NCBI RefSeq assembly: GCF_014172405.1 | Contig: NZ_WNXC01000007.1 | Location: 186,001 to 250,000, forward strand | DNA from: Pedobacter gandavensis | GTDB taxonomy: Bacteria; Bacteroidota; Bacteroidia; Sphingobacteriales; Sphingobacteriaceae | Reading direction: 5' to 3' | Length of the DNA: 64,000 bases | In this document: positions 42,402 to 50,900 of the stretch, one piece after another | Layout of the letters: each line of letters begins with the position of its first letter | Numbering within the stretch: position 1 is the first letter of the stretch | Position numbers and translations under genes: made by a program | Notes under the pieces: generated by a model | Told to the model about the DNA's origin: nothing | What the model saw: the letters and a program-made list of their open reading frames with translations, nothing else | Database searches by the model: none

Positions 42402-42968
42402 ATGGAAACCATAAAACAGATCATCAACAGTATTAGCCCTATTGCTGAACCGTCTTTAGAAAAGCTAGCCAGCCTTTTTGAGGAAATTAATTACCCTAAA
42501 GGTCATTTATTGTTTCGCCAGCATGAGGTAGACTGTACCGTCTATTTTATAAAATCAGGTATAGCCAGGGCCTATTATCGCACCGAAGAATCTGATGTAA
42601 CTTTTTGGTTTGGTAAGGAGGGAAACTCCGTATTCTCCTATAACAGCTATATCAATCAAACTCCAGGATATGAAAGTGTCGCACTACTGGAAGACAGCAC
42701 ACTTTACCGTATAGATTATCATCAGCTGGAGACACTGTACGCAACAGATATCATTATCGCGAATTGGGGAAGGAAACTCATAGAAAAGGAAATCATTCTG
42801 GTAGAAGAACGCTTGATTTCCAGGCTTCTGCTTAATGCCAGCGAACGTTATAAAAACCTGATGAACCACAACCCGGAACTCCTCCAGCGTGTACAATTAA
42901 ATTATATTGCTTCTTACTTGGGTATTACCCCCGTTTCTTTGAGTAGAATCAGAGCAGAAATTAAATAA
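42402..42968 (+). CDS. Crp/Fnr-family transcriptional regulator
   Basis: A 188-residue regulator with a cyclic-nucleotide-binding-like domain (about 20-115; FRQHEVDCTVYFIKSGIARAYY, then SYINQTPGYESVALLEDSTLYRI) and a short C-terminal HTH (QLNYIASYLGITPVSLSRIRAEI). It lacks FNR-type N-terminal cysteines. The arrangement is common in Bacteroidota, where such a gene controls an adjacent transporter; here an SMR exporter starts 123 bp downstream on the same strand. Confidence 0.9.
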   Translation: METIKQIINSISPIAEPSLEKLASLFEEINYPKGHLLFRQHEVDCTVYFIKSGIARAYYRTEESDVTFWFGKEGNSVFSYNSYINQTPGYESVALLEDSTLYRIDYHQLETLYATDIIIANWGRKLIEKEIILVEERLISRLLLNASERYKNLMNHNPELLQRVQLNYIASYLGITPVSLSRIRAEIK

Positions 42969-43091
42969 TTTCTTGACCACAGCTAATTTCTTATCATTTG
43001 TTTAGTCGGTTTTCACCTCCAAATGTGGAAATTTGCCTTCACATTTACCGAAGCCTGAAATTACAGTAGCCGGCAATAAAATAACAAAAAA

Positions 43092-43421
43092 ATGAACTGG
43101 ATATTTTTAATTCTTGGCGGTCTTTTTGAAATCGCCTTCGCTTCCTGCCTTGGAAAAATGAAAGAAACTACCGGAAACGCCACCATCATGTGGGGTGTAG
43201 GTTTCTTAGTCTGTCTGACCATCAGTATGGGCTTATTGTTAAAAGCAACCCAGACGCTTCCGATTGGGACGGCTTATGCCGTATGGACTGGTATTGGAGC
43301 TGTTGGAACTGTATTGGTAGGGATTTTTGTGTTCAATGAACCTGCTACCTTTTGGCGCATTGTGTTCATCACAACATTGATCTGCTCTATCATCGGATTA
43401 AAAGCCGTTTCTTCTCACTAA
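43092..43421 (+). CDS. SMR-family exporter, SugE/Gdx type
   Basis: A 109-residue, four-helix inner-membrane proton antiporter. The essential helix-1 Glu is in LGGLFEIAFASCLGKM (E14). TLPIGTAYAVWTGIGAVGTVLVGIFVFNEP is the helix-3 to helix-4 region; the TAYAVWTGIGA form is that of the Gdx (guanidinium) subtype rather than EmrE. Substrate is therefore guanidinium or small quaternary ammonium (inference). No guanidine riboswitch was recognised in the 123-bp leader. Confidence 0.88.
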   Translation: MNWIFLILGGLFEIAFASCLGKMKETTGNATIMWGVGFLVCLTISMGLLLKATQTLPIGTAYAVWTGIGAVGTVLVGIFVFNEPATFWRIVFITTLICSIIGLKAVSSH

Positions 43422-43511
43422 TCATTAAAAAGCAGTTGATCTGAAAATAATTGATCAGCATATCAATATCCGATTGGAATAAAACCTATCTGATCAAAGA
43501 TCAGGAAATGA

Positions 43512-43560
43512 TAATCAAGGAAAAAAAGATGGCTGATTGGCCATCTTTTTTCTTTGATTA
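43512..43560. terminator. bidirectional terminator between SMR gene and holA
   Basis: Long stem TAATCAAGGAAAAAAAGATGGC paired with GCCATCTTTTTTCTTTGATTA (one bulge or mismatch), loop TGATTG. Confidence 0.8.
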
Positions 43561-43565
43561 TTTAC

Positions 43566-44591
43566 TTAATGCAGCATTTTAAACAGTAGTTCCTTTAGTA
43601 ATTCACCATCGCTGATATTACCAGTACTATCCACACCTTTACTTTTAAGGTCATATTCTCTCAGCAAGCTAATGATATCGAAGGTTTTATTGAGGCTATA
43701 ACTCCTTGCTGCGGTTTCATAATCCTTAATAAAGTAAGGATTTACCCCCAGCTCTTTTGCCGCTTCCGCTTTATTTGGTAAGTAGTGATACTTGAGAATT
43801 TTCGAAAAATAAGCATTGAGGTTGGCCATCACCATCACCATTGGGTTTGCTTTAGGATTATCTGCGAAATAATTAATGATCTGATTACATTTCAGCGCAT
43901 TTCTTACTGCCAGTGCCTTTTGTAACTCAAATACATTATATTCTTTACTGATCCCTATATTTCGTTGAATCAAGTCCGTGTCTATGGTCACTTCCTTGCC
44001 AATATTCAACATTAATTTTTCTACTTCATTGGCAATTTTGGAAAGATCAGCACCCAAATACTCTGCCATCAGTGCAGAAGCCTGTGGCGCTATTTTATAT
44101 CCTTTCTCCTTTACGAAATCCTCAATCCAGGCCGCTAATTTATAATCACGCACCGGATCCGATTGAAAGATAACCCCGTTTTTATCGATCGACTTATAAA
44201 TTTTCTTTCGTTTATCAAAATTGGCGTATTTGTATCCCAGCACAAGAATGGTACTTGCCAGTGGTTTCTCAAAATAGCTTTGCACAAACTCTGCCTCTTT
44301 GCTACTTCCTTCCGCTTCCTTAGCCCATTTAAGGTCCTGTGCTTCCTTCACAACGATCAATTGATAGTCTGACATCATCGGATAACGTTTGGCCGCATTC
44401 ATGATCGTAGCCATGTCTGTATCCTTTCCGTATAAAACGGTTTGGTTGAAGCCTTTTTCCATATCACTCAGCACATTTTCCTCCATATAGTGGATAATCT
44501 GATCGATATAATAAGGCTCTTCACCATGCAAAAGGTAAACAGGCTTAAACTTTCTGGCTTTAATGTCTTTGATTATATTGGCAACACTCAT
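43566..44591 (-). CDS. holA: DNA polymerase III delta subunit
   Basis: A 341-residue clamp-loader subunit that opens the beta clamp. From ATG 44591: the N-terminal RecA-like domain starts DIKARKFKPVYLLHGEEPYYIDQI (about 7-30), with YPMMSDYQLIVVKEAQDL near 70-87. The lid domain contains EYLGADLSKIANEVEKLMLNIG (about 165-186), and a helical collar closes the protein. TTG 44603 in frame upstream is a less likely start. It is divergent from the HSDR_N gene. Confidence 0.92.
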   Translation of the reverse strand: MSVANIIKDIKARKFKPVYLLHGEEPYYIDQIIHYMEENVLSDMEKGFNQTVLYGKDTDMATIMNAAKRYPMMSDYQLIVVKEAQDLKWAKEAEGSSKEAEFVQSYFEKPLASTILVLGYKYANFDKRKKIYKSIDKNGVIFQSDPVRDYKLAAWIEDFVKEKGYKIAPQASALMAEYLGADLSKIANEVEKLMLNIGKEVTIDTDLIQRNIGISKEYNVFELQKALAVRNALKCNQIINYFADNPKANPMVMVMANLNAYFSKILKYHYLPNKAEAAKELGVNPYFIKDYETAARSYSLNKTFDIISLLREYDLKSKGVDSTGNISDGELLKELLFKMLH

Positions 44592-44634
44592 ATATTTATC
44601 CAAATGTAACGGCTAAAAACTAATTATTAAAGGT

Positions 44635-44642
44635 TATTTTTG
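44635..44642 (+). promoter_or_regulatory. -7 box (TATTTTTG) for HSDR_N gene
   Basis: Exact TAnnTTTG match ending 5 bp before ATG 44648; predicts a leaderless or nearly leaderless mRNA. Confidence 0.45.
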
Positions 44643-44647
44643 CACAA

Positions 44648-45109
44648 ATGGCATTTAACCCTACAGCGCTGAACCTTCCGCAGTATCCTTTTAAGATTAC
44701 ACTGAAGGATAACAAGCACTTTATTTTCGACGAAGTCCGTAAGAAACACCTGGTTCTAACGCCAGAGGAATGGGTAAGACAACACTTCATTCAGTATCTT
44801 ATTCTAATCAAAAAATTCCCAAAAACACTGATTCAGATTGAAGGAGGATTAAGCCTGAACCAACTCCGGAAAAGAAGTGACATTGTCATATTTAACACTT
44901 CGGGAGAGCGGATTATGGTGATTGAATGTAAAGCCCCAGCGATTAAGATTACACAGGCAGTTTTTGATCAAGCCTCGCGCTACAATTCTGTTCACAAGGC
45001 CAAGTGGCTCGTGGTGACCAATGGGCTTAAACATTGTTATGCAATGATTGACCATCTGGCAGAAAGATTCCAATTTATCGAGGAATTACCGGAATACCCA
45101 CAGCTATAA
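44648..45109 (+). CDS. HsdR-N-terminal-like PD-(D/E)XK protein
   Basis: A 153-residue stand-alone HSDR_N domain (PF13588-like). The nuclease-fold core is KRSDIVIFN (Asp) followed after ~10 residues by VIECKAP (Glu-x-Lys), with WVRQHFIQYLILIKKFPKTLIQIEG upstream, the family's leading helix. No helicase or HsdM/HsdS partner is adjacent, so a restriction role is not supported. A proximity to holA occurs widely in Bacteroidota as I recall, hinting at a replication or repair role (inference). Confidence 0.85.
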   Translation: MAFNPTALNLPQYPFKITLKDNKHFIFDEVRKKHLVLTPEEWVRQHFIQYLILIKKFPKTLIQIEGGLSLNQLRKRSDIVIFNTSGERIMVIECKAPAIKITQAVFDQASRYNSVHKAKWLVVTNGLKHCYAMIDHLAERFQFIEELPEYPQL

Positions 45110-45189
45110 AAGAATACCTTCCTGAAAAAAATTGATTTTTTTTAAAACCAATTCCCTCGAAAAATCCGGGGAGTAAATCATATTAGTAT

Positions 45190-45197
45190 TACCTTTG
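45190..45197 (+). promoter_or_regulatory. -7 box (TACCTTTG) for 73-aa gene
   Basis: Exact TAnnTTTG match ending 4 bp before ATG 45202; if used, the mRNA would be leaderless. Confidence 0.45.
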
Positions 45198-45201
45198 TCT
45201 C

Positions 45202-45423
45202 ATGACCGTTTCCGATTTAGAAGACTACTTTTCTGGTATCAATTTACCGCAAACCCTGGAACTCTATCCAGGAACAGTATTGAATGATGTCCCTCATTGC
45301 GTAGAAACACATCTCAATGTGTTAAAGATATATGGCAATGTAAGACCCTACGAATGTTTTTACGACCGCCTGATGAAAATCAAAGAAATGGTAGAACAGG
45401 AACAAGAGCACGCAGAAGAATAA
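45202..45423 (+). CDS. DUF6965-like small protein
   Basis: A 73-residue acidic cytoplasmic protein: SDLEDYFSGINLPQTLELYPGTVLNDVP, then CVETHLNVLKIYGNVRPYECFYDRLMKIKEMVEQ. The pattern (short N-terminal helix, LPxTxxL, HDVP-like turn, VETHL helix, terminal DRL helix) fits DUF6965, found in Bacteroidota and without a known function. It ends at a perfect 17-bp terminator. Confidence 0.65.
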   Translation: MTVSDLEDYFSGINLPQTLELYPGTVLNDVPHCVETHLNVLKIYGNVRPYECFYDRLMKIKEMVEQEQEHAEE

Positions 45424-45494
45424 TAAAAATTATAAAGATTCTTGAATTAAGGTTCAAAGTGGAAAGCTATATGATTTTTGTATCCTATAGCTGA

Positions 45495-45535
45495 AAATAA
45501 AAAAGACAACCCTCATCAGGTTGTCTTTTTTATTT
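45495..45535. terminator. bidirectional terminator between 73-aa gene and valS
   Basis: Perfect 17-bp stem AAATAAAAAAGACAACC / GGTTGTCTTTTTTATTT with a 7-nt loop; T tracts on both strands. Confidence 0.88.
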
Positions 45536-45569
45536 GATCATATTTTAAAGCGGTAATTCTAAATAAGAA

Positions 45570-48239
45570 TTACCTTAAAGATTCAATCTGTCCTAAAATT
45601 GTACTGATTTTAGCTTCCGCATCTGCTTTCTTACTACGTTCATTCTGAATGATCTCTGGTTTCGCATTTTGAACAAAACGCTCATTGCTCAACTTCGCAT
45701 CTACTGACTTTAAGAAGCCTTGCAAATAAACCAATTCTGCATTTAAGCGTACCTTCTCTGCTTCCACATCAATGGTTTCATTCAGCGTCATAAAGAACTC
45801 ATCCTTTCCGACCATGAAGCTCAGCGCACCAGCAATTTTATCAGATACAAACGTCACTTCAGAGATATTTACCACCTTAGCAATAACGTTCAACCATTTT
45901 TCATAATCTATTCCGGTATTCACTTTAATGCTCAATGGCAAGGCGTCTTTAGGAGAAATTTGCTTGGTATTACGTACATTTCTTACCTCTGCAATCAGTC
46001 CTTTAACGCTTTCTACATCTTTCAATAATACGGAATCAATTGAACCTGCAACAGGATATGAAGCCACAATACAGCAGTCCATTTCTTCTTTCGCACCGAA
46101 CAATTCATCATGCCATAGCTCCTCCGTTAAGAAAGGCATATATGGGTGTAAAAGTGTCAAAATCTTCTCAAAGAAACCGATGGTAAACTTCAGCGTTTCT
46201 GCATCGATTGGATGCTGATAAGCTGGCTTCACCATTTCCAGGTACCATGCACAGAAATCATCCCATACCAATTTATAGGAAGTCATTAAGGCTTCCGATA
46301 AGCGGTATTGTTTAAAATTATCTTCGATCTCTACCAATGCTTCATTGAAACGACTTTCAAACCATGAAATCGCTTGTTGATTCGGGTTTGGTAGTGAATA
46401 ATCAATTTCCCATCCTTTTACCAAACGGAAAGCATTCCAAATTTTATTGGCAAAATTCCTTCCTTGTTCGCAGTAACTTTCATCAAACATCAGGTCATTA
46501 CCTGCAGGAGAGCACAATAGCATACCTACACGAACCCCATCAGCACCATATTTTTCAATCAGGCCAATTGGGTCAGGAGAATTCCCCAATGATTTAGACA
46601 TTTTACGTCCTAATTTATCTCTAACGATACCCGTTAAATAGACATTTGTAAATGGCTTCTGGCCACGGAACTCATGTCCAGCCATGATCATTCTCGCTAC
46701 CCAGAAGAATAAAATCTCCGGAGCCGTTACCAAATCATTGGTCGGATAATAATAATTGATCTCTTTATTGTCAGGGTCTTTAAATCCGTCAAATACAGAA
46801 ATAGGCCATAACCAAGAAGAGAACCAAGTATCCATTACATCAGGATCCTGATTTACAAACGGTGCCAACTGATTTTTGAAACCATTCGCTTCTTCGGCAG
46901 TAAACTCACCATCGGCATCTTTTAACTTCAAAAACTCTGTTAAAGCTTCCTCTTTAGTTTTTGCAACTACCCAGTTACCTTGGTTATCGTACCATGCAGG
47001 GATTTGTTGTCCCCACCATAACTGGCGACTGATGTTCCAGTCACGGATATTTTCCATCCAATGGCGGTAAGTATTCTGGAATTTCTCCGGAATCAGCTTC
47101 ACATCACCATTCAACACATCATCCAATGCTGGCTTAGCCATTTCGTCCATTTTACAAAACCATTGCATAGATAGTTTTGGCTCAATCGCTGCATCTGTAC
47201 GCTCAGAGAAACCCACTTGTGATTTGTAGTCTTCTACTTTATCCAGGTGTCCGGCTTCATCCAGTAATTTAGCAATCTTCTTTCTGGCGATAAAACGGTC
47301 TTCACCAACAAGAATCTGTGCCAACTCATTTAATGTACCATCATCATTCAAGATGTCGATTACTGGCAATTTATGTCTCAATCCCAACTCATAATCGTTC
47401 AAATCATGCGCTGGAGTAACTTTTAAACAACCTGTTCCAAAATCCATCGTCACATAATCATCCTGAATAACAGGAATCTCACGGTTGATTAATGGAACAA
47501 ATACTTTCTTCCCTTTCAGGTGCGCATAGCGCTCATCATTTGGATTAACACAGATTGCTGCATCAGCCATGATGGTTTCCGGACGGGTAGTTGCGATAGT
47601 CAGGAACTCCTGATCGTTACTTCCCGAAACCGTATATTTGATATAATATAGTTTTTGATTTACTTCTTTACGGATCACTTCCTCATCAGAAACAGAAGTT
47701 TTTCCTGCCGGATCCCAGTTTACCATTCTTACCCCACGGTAAATTCGGCCTTTTTTATATAAATGAATGAAACTGTCAATTACCGCTTCAGACATGTCGT
47801 CTTCCATCGTGAAACGGGTACGCTCCCAGTCGCAACTAGCCCCCAATTTCTTCAATTGATCCAGAATAATACCGCCGTATTTTTCTTTCCATTCCCAGGC
47901 ATATTTTAAGAATTCTTCCCTTGTCAGGTCCTTCTTGTCAATACCGCGCTCTTTTAACATCGCCACAACCTTAGCTTCTGTTGCAATAGAAGCATGGTCA
48001 GTACCAGGTACCCAACATGCATTCTTACCCTGCATCCTCGCCTTACGAATCAAGACATCCTGAATCGTATTGTTCAACATATGTCCCATGTGTAAGACAC
48101 CGGTGACATTAGGTGGAGGAATTACAATTGTATAGGGCTCGCGCTCATCCGGTTCAGAATGGAAAAAGTTCTTTGACATCCAGTAGCTGTACCATTTATC
48201 TTCGGTCGCTGCTGGGTCGTATTTTGTGGAAATGCTCAT
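45570..48239 (-). CDS. valS: valyl-tRNA synthetase
   Basis: An 889-residue class I synthetase charging tRNA-Val. ATG 48239 (MSISTKYDPAATEDKWYSYW) is preferred to the 10-codon longer frame. The HIGH motif is PPPNVTGVLHMGHMLN and the KMSKS motif is GRKMSKSLGNSPDP. The CP1 editing domain (TIATTRPETIMADAAICVNP; GTGCLKVTPAHDLNDYE) and a C-terminal coiled coil (VYLQGFLKSVDAKLSNERF) are intact. Confidence 0.97.
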   Translation of the reverse strand: MSISTKYDPAATEDKWYSYWMSKNFFHSEPDEREPYTIVIPPPNVTGVLHMGHMLNNTIQDVLIRKARMQGKNACWVPGTDHASIATEAKVVAMLKERGIDKKDLTREEFLKYAWEWKEKYGGIILDQLKKLGASCDWERTRFTMEDDMSEAVIDSFIHLYKKGRIYRGVRMVNWDPAGKTSVSDEEVIRKEVNQKLYYIKYTVSGSNDQEFLTIATTRPETIMADAAICVNPNDERYAHLKGKKVFVPLINREIPVIQDDYVTMDFGTGCLKVTPAHDLNDYELGLRHKLPVIDILNDDGTLNELAQILVGEDRFIARKKIAKLLDEAGHLDKVEDYKSQVGFSERTDAAIEPKLSMQWFCKMDEMAKPALDDVLNGDVKLIPEKFQNTYRHWMENIRDWNISRQLWWGQQIPAWYDNQGNWVVAKTKEEALTEFLKLKDADGEFTAEEANGFKNQLAPFVNQDPDVMDTWFSSWLWPISVFDGFKDPDNKEINYYYPTNDLVTAPEILFFWVARMIMAGHEFRGQKPFTNVYLTGIVRDKLGRKMSKSLGNSPDPIGLIEKYGADGVRVGMLLCSPAGNDLMFDESYCEQGRNFANKIWNAFRLVKGWEIDYSLPNPNQQAISWFESRFNEALVEIEDNFKQYRLSEALMTSYKLVWDDFCAWYLEMVKPAYQHPIDAETLKFTIGFFEKILTLLHPYMPFLTEELWHDELFGAKEEMDCCIVASYPVAGSIDSVLLKDVESVKGLIAEVRNVRNTKQISPKDALPLSIKVNTGIDYEKWLNVIAKVVNISEVTFVSDKIAGALSFMVGKDEFFMTLNETIDVEAEKVRLNAELVYLQGFLKSVDAKLSNERFVQNAKPEIIQNERSKKADAEAKISTILGQIESLR

Positions 48240-48564
48240 TATTACGAAAAAGTATCTGTTGAGATGCAAAAATAGCTTTTTAATTCAGAAAGAGAAAAAT
48301 TCGGGTTACTACTCGTCGCCTCAAATCTTTTGCTGAAGGGCAAAATCTTTATAGGTCGCCTCATAGCATTCCCTCATTTTTAGTTAAGCGGCCCCTCATG
48401 GCGTTAAAAGGGAGAAACAATAAAGCCTTAACACCTCATTTAAAGACAATCATTCAAATGCTATAATTCAAAACCCTCTCCTTCAAAAGGAATAGATTTT
48501 CATTGCATTCGTTTATTTCTGGACATCCTGCAATTTACTCCTCCTCCAGGAACCTTAGTTACAA
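48240..48564. other. intergenic region upstream of valS
   Basis: No gene is apparent. Only short ORFs without start context were seen. The sequence leads into the terminator of the S9 peptidase gene; the valS promoter should lie at its left end. Confidence 0.55.
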
Positions 48565-48645
48565 AAAAAAGCGGGTTGTGCTTTAAGGGCCTATAAAATC
48601 TTTCTTTCAAAAGATTTTGAGACCGAAAAGTACACCCGCTTTTTT
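48565..48645 (-). terminator. terminator after S9 peptidase gene
   Basis: Outer 12-bp stem AAAAAAGCGGGT / ACCCGCTTTTTT encloses an inner AAAATCTTT / AAAGATTTT hairpin, giving a branched terminator. It lies just past the stop of the minus-strand peptidase gene. Confidence 0.75.
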
Positions 48646-48670
48646 GCAGTATTTATTTCCCTACTACTTC

Positions 48671-50824
48671 TTATTTCAAGTTCTGCATAAAATAATCTGT
48701 AACCTTCTGATAAAGGTGAACACGATCCTTGCCAATTACATTGTGCTCATGTCCTGGGTAAATCATATAATCTAACTGAATATTTTTATCTACTGCATGT
48801 TTAATGAAGTCGACAGTATGTTGTTGTAAAACTACAGGATCTTGAACCCCATGAATCAATAACAATTTACCTTTCAGGCTGCCCACATGATCAGACAAGT
48901 TCGTTTCTGCATAACCTTCAGGATTCTCCTGAGGCGTATCCATATAACGCTCTGTGTACATCACCTCGTAGAAGTTCCAGTTGATAACCGGACCACCTGC
49001 AACCGCAGCTTTAAACATACCTGGTGCTTTCAACATCACATTTACGGTACTAAAACCGCCGAAGCTCCAGCCAAATAAGCCCATATTATTTGAATCCACA
49101 TAAGGTAGTGATTTCAGGTAGCCTACAGCTTTCTTCATGTCTTCCAACTGAACAGCGCCAGCATGTCTAAACATAGATTGCTCAAAAGCTTTACCTCTGT
49201 TGTCGCTACCACGGGTATCCATGGTTAGGACCACAAATCCTTGTTGCGCCATGTATCTGAACCAGTAATCACCGGCGCCAGCATTCCAGCTATTGTTAAT
49301 TAATTGTGCATGCGGACCACCGTACCAGTAAACAATTACCGGATATTTCTTTGTGCTGTCGAAATTTACAGGTTTATAAAGGCTGCAATAAAGGTCATCA
49401 CCAGTATCACTTTTGATGGTGAAGATGGAAGAATTTACAGTTGCATAATCGGCAAGTGGATTTGCTGATTTCAATAATACCTTGGTTTTTGCTGTCGACA
49501 CTTCTACCAACTGAATTACTTTAGGTAACTCTGGACTGCTGTAGTTATCAATCACTGTATTTCCACTGCTGCTGATTTGTGTGTTATGTACAGCAAAACC
49601 TGCAGTAATACGTTTAGATTTGGCAGATTTTATATCCAATAAATATAGGTTTCTTGTGATCGGAGATTCTGCGGTAGACACATAAAACAGCTGATCACCC
49701 TTAGGATTGAAACCTTTTACTTCTGTCACTTCCCAATTGCCTTTCGTCAATTGCTTCAGAACTTTTCCTTTTATATCATATAGGTATAAATGATTCCAGC
49801 CATCACGGTTACTTTGCCAGATAAATTTCGAAGGATCAGTTTTAAGGAATAACATAGGCACCAATGGCTCTACATACTTTTCATCTTTTTCTTCGAAAAT
49901 GGTTTTAACGAAATCACCTGTTACTGCGTCATATTGATTTAGTTTCATGTGATTTTGCTCACGATTCAATACCGCGATAAACACATATTTATCATCGGGA
50001 CTCCACGCGATATTAGTCAGGTATTGTTCTGCTGGCACGCCAGTTTTCAGGTATACCAAAGCTTTTGTTGCAGGATTATATACGCCTACTGTTACCTGAT
50101 GGCTTTTATCTCCAGCCATCGGATACTTGATATTCACATTCTTTACAGGGCGGGTAGTCCAATCTGAGATTGGATAATCGCTAACCATACTTTGATCCAT
50201 TCTGTAGAAGGCCAACAATTTTCCGTTATTGCTCCAGAAAATCCCTTTTGAAATCCCAAATTCCTCTCTGTGAACAGAAGAAGCATACACGATATTTGCG
50301 CTACCGTCAGTAGTTACCTGTTCTGCAGTCTTTCCAGTGGAAACAAAAAGATTGAACTTATCCAGGTAAGCTACATAACCAGATTTACTCTCTTCCACAT
50401 TTGTTTTAGCTGCAAGTTCTGCGCTTAATAACGTTTTGAAAGTGTTGTTAGCTGGATTAAAAGCCATTTTAGCCCCTTTTACATTCATAATCCAATCTGC
50501 GCCTTGGTTAAACTGAATCATCGGCATAGATTTTAAAGTATCTTGCTGAGCTGCTTTAAGCTTTTGGTTTAACTGTGCTAAAGAAAGAAGTGCATGTTCT
50601 TCTTTTCCTTTGAAACTTCCTGACATCCATACCGGGCCATTGGCCTGACGTTTAGCATATACATAGTTTTCCGTTCCGTAAAGGAATTGTAATTGTGACA
50701 AGTTTTCAGGGGCAAGAGTAGTACGTGCATTACTCATTGCATCCTGCATCGTCAGCATTTTATTCTGGGCAATCCCATAAAATGAGAGGGCCACCAACTG
50801 ACATAGTAAGATAAATTTCTTCAT
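48671..50824 (-). CDS. S9-family prolyl oligopeptidase / dipeptidyl peptidase IV-like
   Basis: A 717-residue exported serine peptidase (signal MKKFILLCQLVALSFYGIAQ). The N-terminal beta-propeller (DPPIV_N, about 80-440) includes SKGIFWSNNGKLLAFYRMDQS. The C-terminal alpha/beta-hydrolase has GLFGWSFGGFS (nucleophile Ser), HGVQDPVV (Asp) and PGHEHNV (His). YWYGGPHAQ is the oxyanion-side motif. DPP4-type enzymes cut X-Pro or X-Ala dipeptides from peptide N-termini. It is the last gene in the PUL direction and has its own -7 box. Confidence 0.93.
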   Translation of the reverse strand: MKKFILLCQLVALSFYGIAQNKMLTMQDAMSNARTTLAPENLSQLQFLYGTENYVYAKRQANGPVWMSGSFKGKEEHALLSLAQLNQKLKAAQQDTLKSMPMIQFNQGADWIMNVKGAKMAFNPANNTFKTLLSAELAAKTNVEESKSGYVAYLDKFNLFVSTGKTAEQVTTDGSANIVYASSVHREEFGISKGIFWSNNGKLLAFYRMDQSMVSDYPISDWTTRPVKNVNIKYPMAGDKSHQVTVGVYNPATKALVYLKTGVPAEQYLTNIAWSPDDKYVFIAVLNREQNHMKLNQYDAVTGDFVKTIFEEKDEKYVEPLVPMLFLKTDPSKFIWQSNRDGWNHLYLYDIKGKVLKQLTKGNWEVTEVKGFNPKGDQLFYVSTAESPITRNLYLLDIKSAKSKRITAGFAVHNTQISSSGNTVIDNYSSPELPKVIQLVEVSTAKTKVLLKSANPLADYATVNSSIFTIKSDTGDDLYCSLYKPVNFDSTKKYPVIVYWYGGPHAQLINNSWNAGAGDYWFRYMAQQGFVVLTMDTRGSDNRGKAFEQSMFRHAGAVQLEDMKKAVGYLKSLPYVDSNNMGLFGWSFGGFSTVNVMLKAPGMFKAAVAGGPVINWNFYEVMYTERYMDTPQENPEGYAETNLSDHVGSLKGKLLLIHGVQDPVVLQQHTVDFIKHAVDKNIQLDYMIYPGHEHNVIGKDRVHLYQKVTDYFMQNLK

Positions 50825-50843
50825 TGTTTTATAATTGATGGCC

Positions 50844-50851
50844 CAAATGTA
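50844..50851 (-). promoter_or_regulatory. -7 box (TACATTTG) for S9 peptidase
   Basis: Exact TAnnTTTG match on the minus strand, 19 bp before the peptidase ATG, suggesting separate transcription from the upstream phosphoesterase gene. Confidence 0.45.
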
Positions 50852-50900
50852 GCAATTAACCAGGGATCCATGGTAGACTGCAACAACATTGCAACATAAC

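Noticed and set aside
42969..43091. guanidine riboswitch before the SMR gene
   Set aside because: The leader lacks the paired ACGR-loop hairpins of the mini-ykkC type and no ykkC core is seen; hand inspection cannot exclude a divergent form.
44648..45109. type I restriction system
   Set aside because: Only an HSDR_N domain is present; no helicase domain, HsdM or HsdS gene is nearby.
48671..50824. S9 peptidase as a PUL enzyme
   Set aside because: It has its own -7 box and follows a separate gene after a terminator-like hairpin, so membership in the SusCD operon is not supported.
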